64,000 bases of DNA from Rhizobium sp. TH2 (GCF_024707525.1 NZ_CP062231.1:2852001-2916000); one strand, 5' to 3'. Counted from the stretch's first letter, positions 1 through 9,217 are shown. A program made the numbers and translations. The notes: generated by a model from the sequence alone, not told the origin.

Positions 1-88
1 GGCCATCGGCGTGCTGATCAAGGACGAAGAGGACCTGGCCCTGATGCGCACAGAACTGCCGCGCATTCTGGATGAGGCACTGGCATGA
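1..88 (+). CDS. 3' end of an unidentified gene (partial)
   Basis: The window opens inside a gene whose last 28 codons run from base 2 to a TGA at 86-88 and end in ELPRILDEALA. The segment is acidic and probably helical. No motif remains to name the family. Because the next gene is CoxE-like, an upstream MoxR/CoxD-type ATPase would be the expected neighbour, but nothing in these residues proves that. Confidence 0.5.
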   Translation, partial: AIGVLIKDEEDLALMRTELPRILDEALA

Positions 89-105
89 GCGGGAGCAACG
101 ATCTC

Positions 106-228
106 CCTCTTCTCCCCTTGGGGAGAAGGTGGCCCGTAGGGTCGGATGAGGGGTTCTCTCAAACATCCCACAAGCGGCTGAGAACCCCTCATCTGCCCTT
201 CGGGCATCTTCTCCCCAAGGGGAGAAGC
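106..228. repeat. RIME-like palindromic intergenic element
   Basis: Two arms of about 50 bases, starting near 109 and ending near 227, are near-perfect inverted copies separated by a short loop around 160-177. Each arm is itself a hairpin: it carries CTTCTCCCCTTGGGGAGAAG and then a smaller GCCC...GGGC stem. This nested palindrome matches the architecture of the Rhizobium-specific intergenic mosaic elements (RIME). It fills the gap between the first two genes and could fold into a strong stem in either transcript. No second copy was noticed in the window. Confidence 0.8.
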
Positions 229-302
229 GGGCGCAAGCTCAACCGCCGTCTTTCCACACACTTCTGCCTCGCCCGCGTCAGCAAAGAGCGGGAGGCTTGC
301 AT

Positions 303-1454
303 ATGCCGCTAACCCTCCTGCCCCGCGAATGCGCGCCATTCCTCGACTTCGTCCATGCACTCCGTCGCCAAGGCTTCGCCGTCTCGCCTGACCAAACCGA
401 GACATTCCTCTCCGCCATCACCCTGCTCGGGCCTCGCGGCATGGAGCACATTCGCCATGCGGCCATCGCCACGCTGGCGCCGCCAATCGAGCGAATGGGC
501 GCGTTCGAAGCCCTCTTCCGCGCCATCTTCTTCGGCGAGGTGCGGGCAGCAGCGCTTCAGGATTCCACGGAAGACGAAACCACAGTCAACGACCGTGAAG
601 GCCATGAGCCGCAGGGAGAGGTCGCGCTGGAGCAGGAGCAAGGTGGCGCCAAAGCTTCAGCGTTTGAAAGGCTTTCTACCCGCGATTTCGATCAAACGGA
701 TATCGGCCTCGGCGCATTCCGGCGCGCGCTTGCCGATGCCCTGCCCCGCCGGCATTCCTTCCGACAGCTTCGTGTCCACTCGAATGGCGCGATCGATCTC
801 CGCCGCTCGCTTCGCGATATCGTCCGTGCCGAAGGCGACCTCGCCGTACCGCGCCTGCGCCGGCGCCAGGAGGTGGTGCGCCGCCCGCTGATCTTCATCG
901 ACATATCCGGCTCGATGAGCGGCCATACCGACGAATTGCTGGCACTTGCCCATGCCACGATTCAGGCCATTCCACGCACCGAGATATTCACTATCGGCAC
1001 ACGGTTGAGCCGCATCACGACGGCACTCCGTGCGCAGGACCGGACGGTTGCGCTCGCCCGCGCCGCGACCGCCGTCGATGATTGGAACGGCGGCACGCGC
1101 ATCGGCCCCGCCCTCAAGGCCTTCCTCGCCATCCCCCGCTTTGCGGCCATGGCACGAGGGGCACTCGTGGTGATCGCCTCCGATGGCCTCGAACGCGGCG
1201 GCCATGCGGAATTCGAAAGCTCGATGCGCCGGCTCTCTCATCTCGCCCATCGCCTTTCCCTAGCGACGCCTCTTGCCGGCGACAGCAGATTCCGGCCGGA
1301 AACGGCAGCGCTCGCGGCCGTGCTTCCCTGGCTCGACGACCTGGTCGATGGCTCGTCGGCCCATGCCATCGCCCGCTTCATGCTCACCCTCGACCGGCCG
1401 GCGCCCCGCGCCTCAGCCGTCTGGAAGGAGAAAGCCCATGCCTTCAGTCATTGA
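303..1454 (+). CDS. CoxE-like von Willebrand factor A domain protein
   Basis: This 383-residue protein belongs to the CoxE-like VWA family (COG3552). These proteins act with a MoxR-type AAA ATPase in maturation of molybdenum hydroxylases such as CO dehydrogenase-like enzymes. The VWA domain fills the second half; its metal-ion-dependent adhesion site is visible as FIDISGSMSGH, the DxSxS motif, near residue 200. Downstream GGTRIGPAL and VVIASDGLERGG match the remaining MIDAS loops. There is no signal peptide, so it is cytosolic. The ATG at 303 is preferred over a TTG at 297 because GGAGG lies 7 bases before it. Its end overlaps the amidohydrolase by 17 bases, so the two are co-transcribed. No molybdenum hydroxylase lies inside the window. 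Confidence 0.8.
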   Translation: MPLTLLPRECAPFLDFVHALRRQGFAVSPDQTETFLSAITLLGPRGMEHIRHAAIATLAPPIERMGAFEALFRAIFFGEVRAAALQDSTEDETTVNDREGHEPQGEVALEQEQGGAKASAFERLSTRDFDQTDIGLGAFRRALADALPRRHSFRQLRVHSNGAIDLRRSLRDIVRAEGDLAVPRLRRRQEVVRRPLIFIDISGSMSGHTDELLALAHATIQAIPRTEIFTIGTRLSRITTALRAQDRTVALARAATAVDDWNGGTRIGPALKAFLAIPRFAAMARGALVVIASDGLERGGHAEFESSMRRLSHLAHRLSLATPLAGDSRFRPETAALAAVLPWLDDLVDGSSAHAIARFMLTLDRPAPRASAVWKEKAHAFSH

Positions 1455-2325
1455 CTCCCACTTCCACATCTGGCGCCGCGACGATCTTCCCTGGCTGAAC
1501 GGGCCAATGGTGCCGCGCATCTTCGGACCCTATGAACCGATCCGCCGAGACTACCCGATCGCGGAATATCTGGGCGAACTCGACGGGCTCGATATCACCA
1601 AGGCGGTCTATGTGCAGACCAATTGGGCCAAGACCGATTTCGAGAAGGAGGTCGCCTGGGTCAGCGACACCGCCAAGGAAACCGGGTGGCCACATGCCAT
1701 CGTCGGCTATGCCGATATGACGCTGGAAGACGTGCGCCCTCAGCTTGATCGTCTCAAAGCCTATCCGCTGGTGCGCGGCGTGCGGATGCAGCTTCATTGG
1801 CACGACGTGCCGGAATACCGCTTCGCGCCGAACCCCGAACAGGTGCTCGATCCGGCCGTCCGCCGCAATGTTTCGCGCCTCAACGATTACGACTATTCCT
1901 TCGACCTGCAACTCTTTCCTGCGCAGATGCGCGCAGGCGCCGAACTTGTCGCCGAAAACCCGAAGACTGATTTCATCCTCACCCATTGCGGCATGCTGAC
2001 CGATGACCGTCCCGAGACGGTAGCGTCGTGGAAAGAGGGCCTGGCTCATTTTGCCACCCTGCCGAACCTCTCCGCGAAGCTTTCAGGCCTCGGCACGTTC
2101 GGCCATCGCAACGATCCGGCGCTGATTGCGCTTGTCATCGATGGCGGCGTGGAGATTCTCGGAAGCGACCGGCTGATGTTCGGCTCGAACTTTCCGATCG
2201 AGAAGCTTTGGACGACCTATGCTTCCGTTCTCGCGGCGCACAAGGCCGCCGTCGAAAAGCACGGTCCAAAGGCGTTGACGGACGTTTTCCACGACACTGC
2301 AAACCGGGTCTATCGGCCGGCCTGA
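1438..2325 (+). CDS. amidohydrolase family 2 (TIM-barrel metal-dependent hydrolase)
   Basis: A 295-residue enzyme of the amidohydrolase-2 family (COG3618), which holds lactonases and decarboxylases. The N-terminal metal motif IDSHFHIW is at residues 5-12. A second ligand is likely the His in ILTHCGM near residue 183, and the late Asp/Ser region appears as LMFGSNFP near residue 245. The length is normal for the family. The start is fixed by the HFH motif lying close to the N-terminus. Translation is coupled to the CoxE-like gene by overlap. The substrate cannot be read from the sequence; members with this context act on lactones or aromatic acids, which is only a suggestion. Confidence 0.8.
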   Translation: MPSVIDSHFHIWRRDDLPWLNGPMVPRIFGPYEPIRRDYPIAEYLGELDGLDITKAVYVQTNWAKTDFEKEVAWVSDTAKETGWPHAIVGYADMTLEDVRPQLDRLKAYPLVRGVRMQLHWHDVPEYRFAPNPEQVLDPAVRRNVSRLNDYDYSFDLQLFPAQMRAGAELVAENPKTDFILTHCGMLTDDRPETVASWKEGLAHFATLPNLSAKLSGLGTFGHRNDPALIALVIDGGVEILGSDRLMFGSNFPIEKLWTTYASVLAAHKAAVEKHGPKALTDVFHDTANRVYRPA

Positions 2326-2371
2326 AACGGCCACGTGTGGACAACGATTCCTGCCGGGGTTACATGGAGGC

Positions 2372-2974
2372 ATGATTGATCCCTACGACACACTGGGCGT
2401 GAGCCGCGATGCGGATGATGTGGCGATCAAGGCCGCCTACCGGCGCCTTGCAAAATCCGCCCATCCCGACTCAGGTGGCGACGCGGATGCCTTCGTGCTG
2501 GCCCGGAAGGCGCAGGACCTGTTGCTCGATCCGCTCCGCCGCAAGGTCTTCGATGCTACCGGCTACGATCCCGAACTCGCCGATCCCCGCGATCTCCAGG
2601 GCCTGATGGTGATCGAGAAACTGGTCAACGACATCGTGCTCGATGAGCGCGAGCCCGGCACTTTCGATCCGCTTGAGCGGATGCGCGCAACGCTTCTGAA
2701 CGATATCCGCAAGGCGCGCTTCCATGCCGCCGAGATGGAAGGCCACGGTGCCCGCGTCGGCCGGCATCTCGACAGGATCGCGACGCGGCCGGCGACCGAT
2801 ATTCTCGGCTACATGCTGAAGGCGCGGATCGAGGCGATCACCAAGGCCGTGCTGGAAGCCAGGAAGCAGATCGAGGCAACCGAACGGGCGCTCGAAATGC
2901 TGGAAGACTATAGTTATGAAATGGACGAGGCCGGAAAAAACGAGCGCCGTCCGGTAGTGACACTGACCCGATAA
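2372..2974 (+). CDS. J-domain (DnaJ-like) protein
   Basis: This 200-residue protein begins with a J domain at residues 3-65. It has the helix II sequence IKAAYRRLAKSAHPD with the diagnostic HPD tripeptide, and a LLDPLRRKVFDATG segment typical of helix IV. A J domain stimulates a DnaK-type Hsp70. The Gly/Phe and zinc-finger regions of true DnaJ are absent. The C-terminal half (residues 85-185) is charged and helical, possibly coiled coil, and resembles no family I can name. GGAGG lies four bases before the ATG. It follows the amidohydrolase after 46 bases and converges with the deaminase gene with a 9-base gap. Confidence 0.8.
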   Translation: MIDPYDTLGVSRDADDVAIKAAYRRLAKSAHPDSGGDADAFVLARKAQDLLLDPLRRKVFDATGYDPELADPRDLQGLMVIEKLVNDIVLDEREPGTFDPLERMRATLLNDIRKARFHAAEMEGHGARVGRHLDRIATRPATDILGYMLKARIEAITKAVLEARKQIEATERALEMLEDYSYEMDEAGKNERRPVVTLTR

Positions 2975-2983
2975 AGCCCTGCC

Positions 2984-4276
2984 TCAGGCCTTGATCGGGA
3001 TGTAATCAAGCCCGCCGTCAATGCTTTTTGGCCGGCCGTCGAGGAAGAGTTCGCCGATGCGCGGCGCGGATCTGGCGATGACCTTGCCGCCCTTGACGAC
3101 CGCCAGCCGGGTCGGCTTCAGTCTCAGCGCCTCGATCACATCCGACGCCTGAAGGATGACCAGATCGGCATTGCAGCCCTTTTCCAGGCCATAGCCTTCA
3201 AGGCCCATGGTCTTGGCGGAATTGACCGTCAGCGCGTCGAAAATCTTCTTCTTGTCCTCGATGCCGGCCATCTGCGCGACATGGATCGCCATGTGGCCGA
3301 CCTCGAGCATATCGCCGGAGCCCATCGAATACCAGGGATCCATGACGCAATCATGCCCGAAGGACACATTGAGCCCGGCGTCCATCAGTTCACGCACCCG
3401 CGTCATGCCGCGCCGCTTGGGATAGGTGTCGTGCCGGCCCTGCAGCATGATGTTGATCAGCGGATTGGGGATCACATTGATCCTGGCCTCAACCATGAGC
3501 GGGATGAGCTTGGAGACGTAATAATTGTCCATCGAGTGCATCGAGGTGAGATGCGAGCCGGCCACCCGGCCCTGCAGCCCGAAGCGAATGGTATCGGCGG
3601 CGAGCGTCTCGATGTGGCGGGACATCGGATCGTCGGTCTCGTCGCAATGCATGTCGACCGGCAGGCCCCGATCGGCGGCAATGCGGCAGAGAGCCTCGAC
3701 CGAGGCAGCGCCCTCATCCATCGTGCGCTCGAAATGCGGAATGCCGCCGACGATATCGACGCCCATGTCGAGCGCGCGGTTAAGGGACGCGATGCCGTCC
3801 GCAGCGCGATAATAGCCGTCCTGCGGGAAGGCCACGAGTTGCAGGTCGATATATGGCTTCACCCGCTCGCGCACTTCGATCATCGCTTCGACCGTGACGA
3901 GCTTCGGATCGGACGTATCGACATGGCTTCGGATAAAGAGCAGGCCTTGGGTGACCGCCAGATCGCAATAGCGCAGCGCGCGCTCGACCAGTTCCTCCTT
4001 CGTCACGATCGGCCGGAGTTCGCCCCAGAGCGCGATGCCTTCGAGCAGCGTGCCCGAGACATTCATCCGCGGCAGGCCGAGCGACAGCGTCGCGTCCATA
4101 TGGAAATGAGGATCGACGAACGGCGGCGTAACAAGCCGGCCAGTGGCGCTGATTTCCTCGCCTGCGTCGGCTGCGATGGACTTCTCGATTGCATCGATCT
4201 TGCCGCCTGATATGCCGATATCCATGCCCGTCCGGCCATCGGGAAGGTTTGCGTCGCGAATGATCAGGTCGAACAT
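2984..4276 (-). CDS. cytosine deaminase (CodA)-like amidohydrolase
   Basis: A 430-residue metal-dependent hydrolase of the CodA branch. Metal ligands are visible as DPHFHMDATL near residue 55, the proton-shuttle motif VDMHCDETDDP near residue 207, a later His in AGSHLTSMH, and FGHDCVMDPW near residue 305. In Escherichia coli CodA the equivalent of the last motif is HDDVFDPW, where the second Asp contacts the pyrimidine; here it is Cys. The ring-opening or deaminating chemistry is well supported, but cytosine itself may not be the substrate. Isocytosine-, creatinine- or ammelide-type compounds are alternatives. It is the last gene of the transporter operon, 16 bases after permease 2, with AAGGAG upstream of the ATG. 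Confidence 0.85.
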   Translation of the reverse strand: MFDLIIRDANLPDGRTGMDIGISGGKIDAIEKSIAADAGEEISATGRLVTPPFVDPHFHMDATLSLGLPRMNVSGTLLEGIALWGELRPIVTKEELVERALRYCDLAVTQGLLFIRSHVDTSDPKLVTVEAMIEVRERVKPYIDLQLVAFPQDGYYRAADGIASLNRALDMGVDIVGGIPHFERTMDEGAASVEALCRIAADRGLPVDMHCDETDDPMSRHIETLAADTIRFGLQGRVAGSHLTSMHSMDNYYVSKLIPLMVEARINVIPNPLINIMLQGRHDTYPKRRGMTRVRELMDAGLNVSFGHDCVMDPWYSMGSGDMLEVGHMAIHVAQMAGIEDKKKIFDALTVNSAKTMGLEGYGLEKGCNADLVILQASDVIEALRLKPTRLAVVKGGKVIARSAPRIGELFLDGRPKSIDGGLDYIPIKA

Positions 4277-4292
4277 GGAACTCTCCTTGGGA

Positions 4293-5234
4293 TTATCTCT
4301 CGCCGCGCCGGTAGGGCTGCATCAACGCCTGTGGTACGCGGGCACGCCGCGCCATGACGGCGAGTGCTGCAATGGACAGGATGTAGGGCGTCATCAGGAA
4401 TATCTGGTAGGGCACGCCTTCAACAGCTGTTTGCAGGCGAAGCTGGAACGCATCGAAGAAGGCGAAGAGCAGCGCGCCAAACAGCGCCCTGCCCGGCCGC
4501 CAGGATGCGAAGACGACGAGCGCGATGCAGATCCAGCCACGCCCCTGCACCATGGTGGGGAAGAAGCTGTTGAAGGCCGAGAGCGTGAGGAATGCTCCAC
4601 CCACAGCCATCAGCGCGCTTCCGACGATCACCGCGCCATAGCGCACTTTCATGGGGTTGACGCCCTGTGCTTCGGCCGCATGCGGGTTCTCGCCGGTCAT
4701 GCGGATTGCCAGGCCAACAGGCGTGCGGAAGATAACATATGCGAGGATCAGCGCCACCACGATCGCCAGATAGGTCGGCGCGGTCTGGGTGAAGAGCGCG
4801 GGGCCAAGAAACGGTAGCGATGACAGGAACGGAACATCGATCGGCTGGAACGGCACGATCGTCGGCGGCGTACCCGCGACCGGCACGATCAGGCGGAAGA
4901 CATAATAACTGAAGCTTGAGGCAAACAGCGTCACGCCCAGTCCCGCCACGTGCTGGGAAAGGCCGAGCGTGACAGTCAGCACCGAATGAAGCACGCCGAA
5001 AATCCCGCCGGCAATCGCCGCGACCAGCAGTCCCGTCCAGAGATCGGCGCCATGATAGACCGAGAGCCAGCCGATCATCGCGCCAAAGGTCATGATGCCC
5101 TCGATGCCGAGATTGAGGACGCCGGCGCGTTCGCAGAGCAATGCGCCGAGCGTGCCGAAGATCAGCGGCGTTGCGATCCTGAGGATCGCGGCCCAGAGCC
5201 CGGCGGAAGCGAGAATGTCGAACAACACGCTCAT
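4293..5234 (-). CDS. ABC transporter permease (BMP/nucleoside type), second subunit
   Basis: This 313-residue membrane protein is very hydrophobic, with about eight to ten predicted membrane spans. It carries the branched-chain/ribose-type permease signature near the N-terminus (TLGALLCERAGVLNLGIEGI, residues 29-48), characteristic of YufQ-like permeases that pair with BMP-family binding proteins. It should form the channel in the inner membrane together with the preceding permease. Its ATG overlaps the stop of that gene by four bases (ATGA), so stoichiometric coupled translation is likely. Purine nucleosides or related bases are the known cargo class; the exact ligand is not readable. Confidence 0.88.
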   Translation of the reverse strand: MSVLFDILASAGLWAAILRIATPLIFGTLGALLCERAGVLNLGIEGIMTFGAMIGWLSVYHGADLWTGLLVAAIAGGIFGVLHSVLTVTLGLSQHVAGLGVTLFASSFSYYVFRLIVPVAGTPPTIVPFQPIDVPFLSSLPFLGPALFTQTAPTYLAIVVALILAYVIFRTPVGLAIRMTGENPHAAEAQGVNPMKVRYGAVIVGSALMAVGGAFLTLSAFNSFFPTMVQGRGWICIALVVFASWRPGRALFGALLFAFFDAFQLRLQTAVEGVPYQIFLMTPYILSIAALAVMARRARVPQALMQPYRRGER

Positions 5235-6280
5235 CGGCGGATCCTGTATTGGGTGAAGAACAGCGCCACCAGCATGGTCAGCAGCGACAGCGCCACGGTG
5301 ACGTCGGCGATATAGGTGGGAATGCCGAGGCTGCGGCTCATGCCATCGGCTCCGACGAACATGATGGCCGTGAAAAGTGCCGCAAACACCACGCCGATCG
5401 GGTTGAGATTGGCGAGCATGGCGACGACGATGCCGGCATAGCCGAAGCCGGGCGAAAGATCGGTCGTGACATAGCCCTTGACGCCCATGACCTCGATGGC
5501 ACCAGCGAGACCGGCAAGTCCGCCCGACAGGCAGGCAACCTTGACCAGCGTCCTGCCGAGCGGCACGCCCGCAAACACGGCACCTTGCGGATTGAGCCCC
5601 GCGGCGCGCGACTGCATGCCGAAGACCGTGCGTGACTGGATGAGATAGACGATCACGGCGAGCACCACGGCGATGGCGAGCCCGATATGCAGCCGCGATC
5701 GCGCGATCAGCTTCGGCAGCATCGCGTGATCGGCCACCGGTTGCGATTGTGGCCAGCCGAAGGCCAGCGGGTCCTTCAGCACGCCATCGATCAGCATCGA
5801 GACGAAAAGCACCGCGATGAAATTCATCAGCAGGCTGGTCACGACCTCATCGACCGAAAAGCGCAGGCGCAGCCAGAGCGGGATCAGGATCAGCACCATG
5901 CCGGCCATCGCCCCGATCACCAGAAGCAGCGGGATCAAGATCGGCGCGGGCAGACCCGCGAGAAGCTTGGAGCCGAAGGCGGCGACCGCGATCGCCCCCA
6001 AATAGAATTGGCCCTCGGCGCCGATATTCCACAGCCGCGCCCGGAAAGCCACGGCCGCCGCAAGGCCGGTCAACATCAGCGGCGTCGCCCGCGTCAACGT
6101 TTCGGTGGCCGACAGCCGCGAGCCGAAGGCGCCGATCAGGATGCGCCGATAGGCTTCGAAAACCGGCGCGCCGGCGATGGCGATCAATATGCCGGACAGT
6201 GCGAGAGCGGCAATTATGGCGAGGACCGGAGCGCCGATCATCAGCCAGAGCGGACGCTGCTCGCGACGTTCAAGGCGCAT
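5231..6280 (-). CDS. ABC transporter permease (BMP/nucleoside type), first subunit
   Basis: A 349-residue YufP-like permease. The N-terminus is a short basic stretch followed by a membrane span (residues 13-40). The family motif is seen as AFRARLWNIGAEGQFYLGAI in the first third, and a second conserved loop as SRAAGLNPQGAVFAGV further on. About ten hydrophobic segments are present. The ATG at 6280 is chosen because GGAGG sits six bases before it; an in-frame ATG at 6298 lacks such a site. The chosen start overlaps the ATPase gene end by 11 bases. Confidence 0.88.
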   Translation of the reverse strand: MRLERREQRPLWLMIGAPVLAIIAALALSGILIAIAGAPVFEAYRRILIGAFGSRLSATETLTRATPLMLTGLAAAVAFRARLWNIGAEGQFYLGAIAVAAFGSKLLAGLPAPILIPLLLVIGAMAGMVLILIPLWLRLRFSVDEVVTSLLMNFIAVLFVSMLIDGVLKDPLAFGWPQSQPVADHAMLPKLIARSRLHIGLAIAVVLAVIVYLIQSRTVFGMQSRAAGLNPQGAVFAGVPLGRTLVKVACLSGGLAGLAGAIEVMGVKGYVTTDLSPGFGYAGIVVAMLANLNPIGVVFAALFTAIMFVGADGMSRSLGIPTYIADVTVALSLLTMLVALFFTQYRIRR

Positions 6281-7796
6281 GGGCGGCCTCCGTCGCATGG
6301 CTCCAGTCGCCCGACATCATCAGGCCCAGCCTGCGGGCATCGGCATGTTCGGCATCGACCGGCGGCGACAGCCTGCCACCAACAATCGCCTGGATGCGGT
6401 CGGCGAGCGAAATGACCTCGTCGAGATCCTCCGAGATCAGCAGCACGGCGGTGCCCTGCCGTCGCGCTTCGAGAATGCGCGCATGGACCGCCGCGACGGC
6501 GCCCTCATCCAGCCCGCGCGCCGGTTGGGCCGCGATCAGGATGCGCGGACGCTGCGACAGATTGCGGCCAAGGATCAGCTTCTGCATATTGCCGCCCGAG
6601 AGCAGACGCGTACGGCTGGCGGGATTGCCGCCGCGCACATCAAATTGATCGATGATGTCTCTCGCGAAGGCCATGCCCGCTCTTCGATCCACCAACCCGT
6701 TCTTGGAATAGGCGGCAAGCCGTTCGAGCACGACATTCTCCCAGATCGCCATTTCGCCGATCGCGCCCTCGCCGTTGCGATCCTCGGGAATGCGGCCGAT
6801 ACCGGCCTCCACGACCTCCGCCACGCCGAGATTGCCGATCGGATGTCCGTAGAGCATCAAGTCACCCGAACTTCGCGCCAGTGTGCCCGACAACAATTGC
6901 GCGAGCGGAGCCTGGCCATTTCCCGAAATGCCGATGATACCCAGCACTTCGCCCTCGCGAAGCTGGAAGCTGACATTCTTCAACCGCTCGACGCCGTCGA
7001 TGCGCAGGCAGACATCGGCCGCTTCGAGCACCACGGCACCGGGCGTGGAAGGCTCACGCACGGGGCGGGTTACACGATGCCCAACCATCAGTTCGGCAAG
7101 CTCGGCCTTGCTGGTCTCGGCTGCCTTGCGCTCGGCTACCACTTTTCCGCCGCGCAGCACGACGATGCGATCGGCAGCGGCCATGACTTCATGGAGCTTG
7201 TGGGAGATGAAGATCAGCGACAGACCCTGCCGCGCCATCTCCTTGAGCGTTGCAAACAGGCGCTCCGCTTCGATATTGGTCAGCACCGCCGTCGGCTCAT
7301 CGAGGATCAGGATGCGGGCATCGTTGTAGAGCGCTTTCAGGATTTCGACCCGCTGCTGTTCGCCGACCGAGAGGTCGCCGAGCCGCGCATCGGGATCAAC
7401 CTTGAGGCCGAAGCGTTCGGCAATGCCGGTGAGCTTCCTCCGCGCTGCCGCCGTGCCGGATCCCAGCTTCCAGAGCTTCTCCGTGCCGGTCATCACATTC
7501 TCGAGCACGGTGAGATTGGGCGCCAGCGAGAAATGCTGGTGAACCATCCCGACGCCAGCGCCGATAGCGGCGCGCGGCCGGCCCGGCGGCAGTTCCTCGC
7601 CATCGACCAGGACACGCCCTGCATCCGGCACGTAATGGCCGAACAGGATGCTCATCAGCGTCGTCTTGCCGGCACCGTTTTCGCCGAGCAACGCAACGAT
7701 CTCACCCTTGGCAAGCGACATGGAAATATCGTTGTTGGCGAGATTGTCGCCGAACCGCTTGCTGACGCCTGAAATCTCGAGAACCGGTGTGCTCAT
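6270..7796 (-). CDS. ABC transporter ATP-binding protein with two ATPase domains
   Basis: This 508-residue protein has two fused ABC domains, as in YufO/RbsA-like ATPases. Domain 1 has Walker A GENGAGKTT near residue 37, signature LSVGEQQRVEI near residue 141 and Walker B ILILDEPTAVL near residue 160. In domain 2 the Walker A is degenerate (GISGNGQAPLA, near residue 292) while LSGGNMQKLILGR is a good signature, the usual asymmetric pattern in this family, where the second site is weak. It should energise the two permeases from the cytoplasmic side. Its ATG overlaps the amidase stop by four bases. Confidence 0.9.
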   Translation of the reverse strand: MSTPVLEISGVSKRFGDNLANNDISMSLAKGEIVALLGENGAGKTTLMSILFGHYVPDAGRVLVDGEELPPGRPRAAIGAGVGMVHQHFSLAPNLTVLENVMTGTEKLWKLGSGTAAARRKLTGIAERFGLKVDPDARLGDLSVGEQQRVEILKALYNDARILILDEPTAVLTNIEAERLFATLKEMARQGLSLIFISHKLHEVMAAADRIVVLRGGKVVAERKAAETSKAELAELMVGHRVTRPVREPSTPGAVVLEAADVCLRIDGVERLKNVSFQLREGEVLGIIGISGNGQAPLAQLLSGTLARSSGDLMLYGHPIGNLGVAEVVEAGIGRIPEDRNGEGAIGEMAIWENVVLERLAAYSKNGLVDRRAGMAFARDIIDQFDVRGGNPASRTRLLSGGNMQKLILGRNLSQRPRILIAAQPARGLDEGAVAAVHARILEARRQGTAVLLISEDLDEVISLADRIQAIVGGRLSPPVDAEHADARRLGLMMSGDWSHATEAAHAP

Positions 7797-9205
7797 GCAG
7801 CCAACCCCGCAACTGGAAACCTGTGCTGCCAGCGCCCTTCCGACTCCAGCCTTTCGGCAAGCGCGAGAAGCAGCGGCTCCTGGCTCATCGGCGCCATGAT
7901 CTGGATCGGCAACGGCAGGCCGTCGGCATCCGATTCAAAGGGCAACGTGATCGCCGGAAACCCAGAAATGTTGGCAAGCGACGCGAGCGGCGCAAAAGCC
8001 GTCATGCGTTCGAGATGAAGGTCTACATCTCCGTGGTCGGATGGGAATGAACCTATCGGCAGCGGCGGCGAGGACAGCATGGGCGTCAGAATCACATCGA
8101 CGCGATCGAAGAGCTGCCAGAGGTCGCGGCTGACCAGCACGCCCGCGTTCAGCGCGTCCCAGAGCGATGTGCCGATCATATCACGTCCGCGCATCACGAA
8201 AGCCCGCGTGAGAGTCTCCGCCCGGACTATATCGAGCCCGAGCGAATCCACCAAGGCCGCGAGATTGACCGAAACAATGTCGCCGAAGACTTTGCCGCTA
8301 GCCGATATCATGGGTTCGAAATTGGTCCATGCCAGGGACACCAAACTGTGGCCGCCGGCTTCGAGGCTCTTTGCTGCGGCTTCCACGGCACCGCTCCGCT
8401 CGCTCGATGTCGGATAGGCCGCGCCAGCCTCGGCGAGGACCCCGATCCTCAGCTTCCGACCGTTGGGAGGCATCAGCGCAACATCGGCAAACGGCCCACG
8501 CACCTGTCCGCTCAGAGCGTCGAAAATGGCAGCCGTATCGCGCACCGATCGGGTCACTGCCAATTCGCTGGCGATGCCGCCGAGATGATTGCCGAAGGAT
8601 GGCCCCGCGGGCATCGCGCCACGGCTGGGCTTGAGACCTACCAGCCCGCAGCAAGCCGCAGGCACGCGGATCGATCCGCCGGCATCCGTTGCGTGTGCGA
8701 TTGAGACGATACCTGCTCCGACGGCCGCCGCCGCACCGCCAGAGGAGCCGCCCGCCGTCAACGTGGGATCAAGCGGGTTGCGGCAGATCGGACCGATTGC
8801 CGGCTCGCTCGCCAGCGACAGGCCGAATTCGGGGCTCGTGGTCAACCCGAACAGGCAAAAGCCGGCATCCCGAAAGCGGCTCGCCAGATCGGAATCCGCC
8901 TCGCCGCCTGTCCGTTTGAACAACCGTGATCCCGCCGTAACCGGCAGACCCGTAAACGGCCCGCCGAGATCCTTGGCCAACGTGGGCACGCCGCCGAAGA
9001 CGCGGTTGGCAAAACGACCGGGAGCGGCTCTGCGTTCATCATCCATTGCCCGCGCGGCAGCCATGCCCATCCCGGAGTCGAGATGGGCAATCGCACCCAG
9101 GGCTTCATGCAGGGCAGCGGCATCGAGGGACGCCTGCATCGCATCGGCTGCGCTTGAGGTTCCCCTTCTGATCGCCCTGGCAAGCGCAGTGGCATCTTGG
9201 ATCAT
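7793..9205 (-). CDS. amidase signature family hydrolase
   Basis: A 470-residue amidase-signature enzyme. The Ser-cisSer-Lys triad is visible: Lys in TLAKDLGGP near residue 77, the cis-Ser in TAGGSSGGAAAA near residue 151 and the nucleophile in HATDAGGSIRVPA near residue 174. The family hydrolyses C-N bonds of amides, ureides and carbamates. No signal peptide is seen, so it acts in the cytoplasm on material delivered by the importer. It lies between the binding-protein gene (12-base gap) and the ATPase gene (4-base overlap), so it is a core member of the operon. Together with the deaminase-like enzyme it suggests stepwise opening of a cyclic nitrogen compound. Confidence 0.88.
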   Translation of the reverse strand: MIQDATALARAIRRGTSSAADAMQASLDAAALHEALGAIAHLDSGMGMAAARAMDDERRAAPGRFANRVFGGVPTLAKDLGGPFTGLPVTAGSRLFKRTGGEADSDLASRFRDAGFCLFGLTTSPEFGLSLASEPAIGPICRNPLDPTLTAGGSSGGAAAAVGAGIVSIAHATDAGGSIRVPAACCGLVGLKPSRGAMPAGPSFGNHLGGIASELAVTRSVRDTAAIFDALSGQVRGPFADVALMPPNGRKLRIGVLAEAGAAYPTSSERSGAVEAAAKSLEAGGHSLVSLAWTNFEPMISASGKVFGDIVSVNLAALVDSLGLDIVRAETLTRAFVMRGRDMIGTSLWDALNAGVLVSRDLWQLFDRVDVILTPMLSSPPLPIGSFPSDHGDVDLHLERMTAFAPLASLANISGFPAITLPFESDADGLPLPIQIMAPMSQEPLLLALAERLESEGRWQHRFPVAGLAA

Positions 9206-9217
9206 GACAGGGCCGAA

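Noticed and set aside
3281..4210. 309-codon plus-strand open frame opposite the deaminase gene
   Set aside because: Antisense shadow; the minus strand carries all metal-binding motifs of the amidohydrolase.
6177..7772. 531-codon plus-strand open frame opposite the ABC ATPase gene
   Set aside because: Antisense to a gene with clear Walker and signature motifs; its own product has no recognisable domain.
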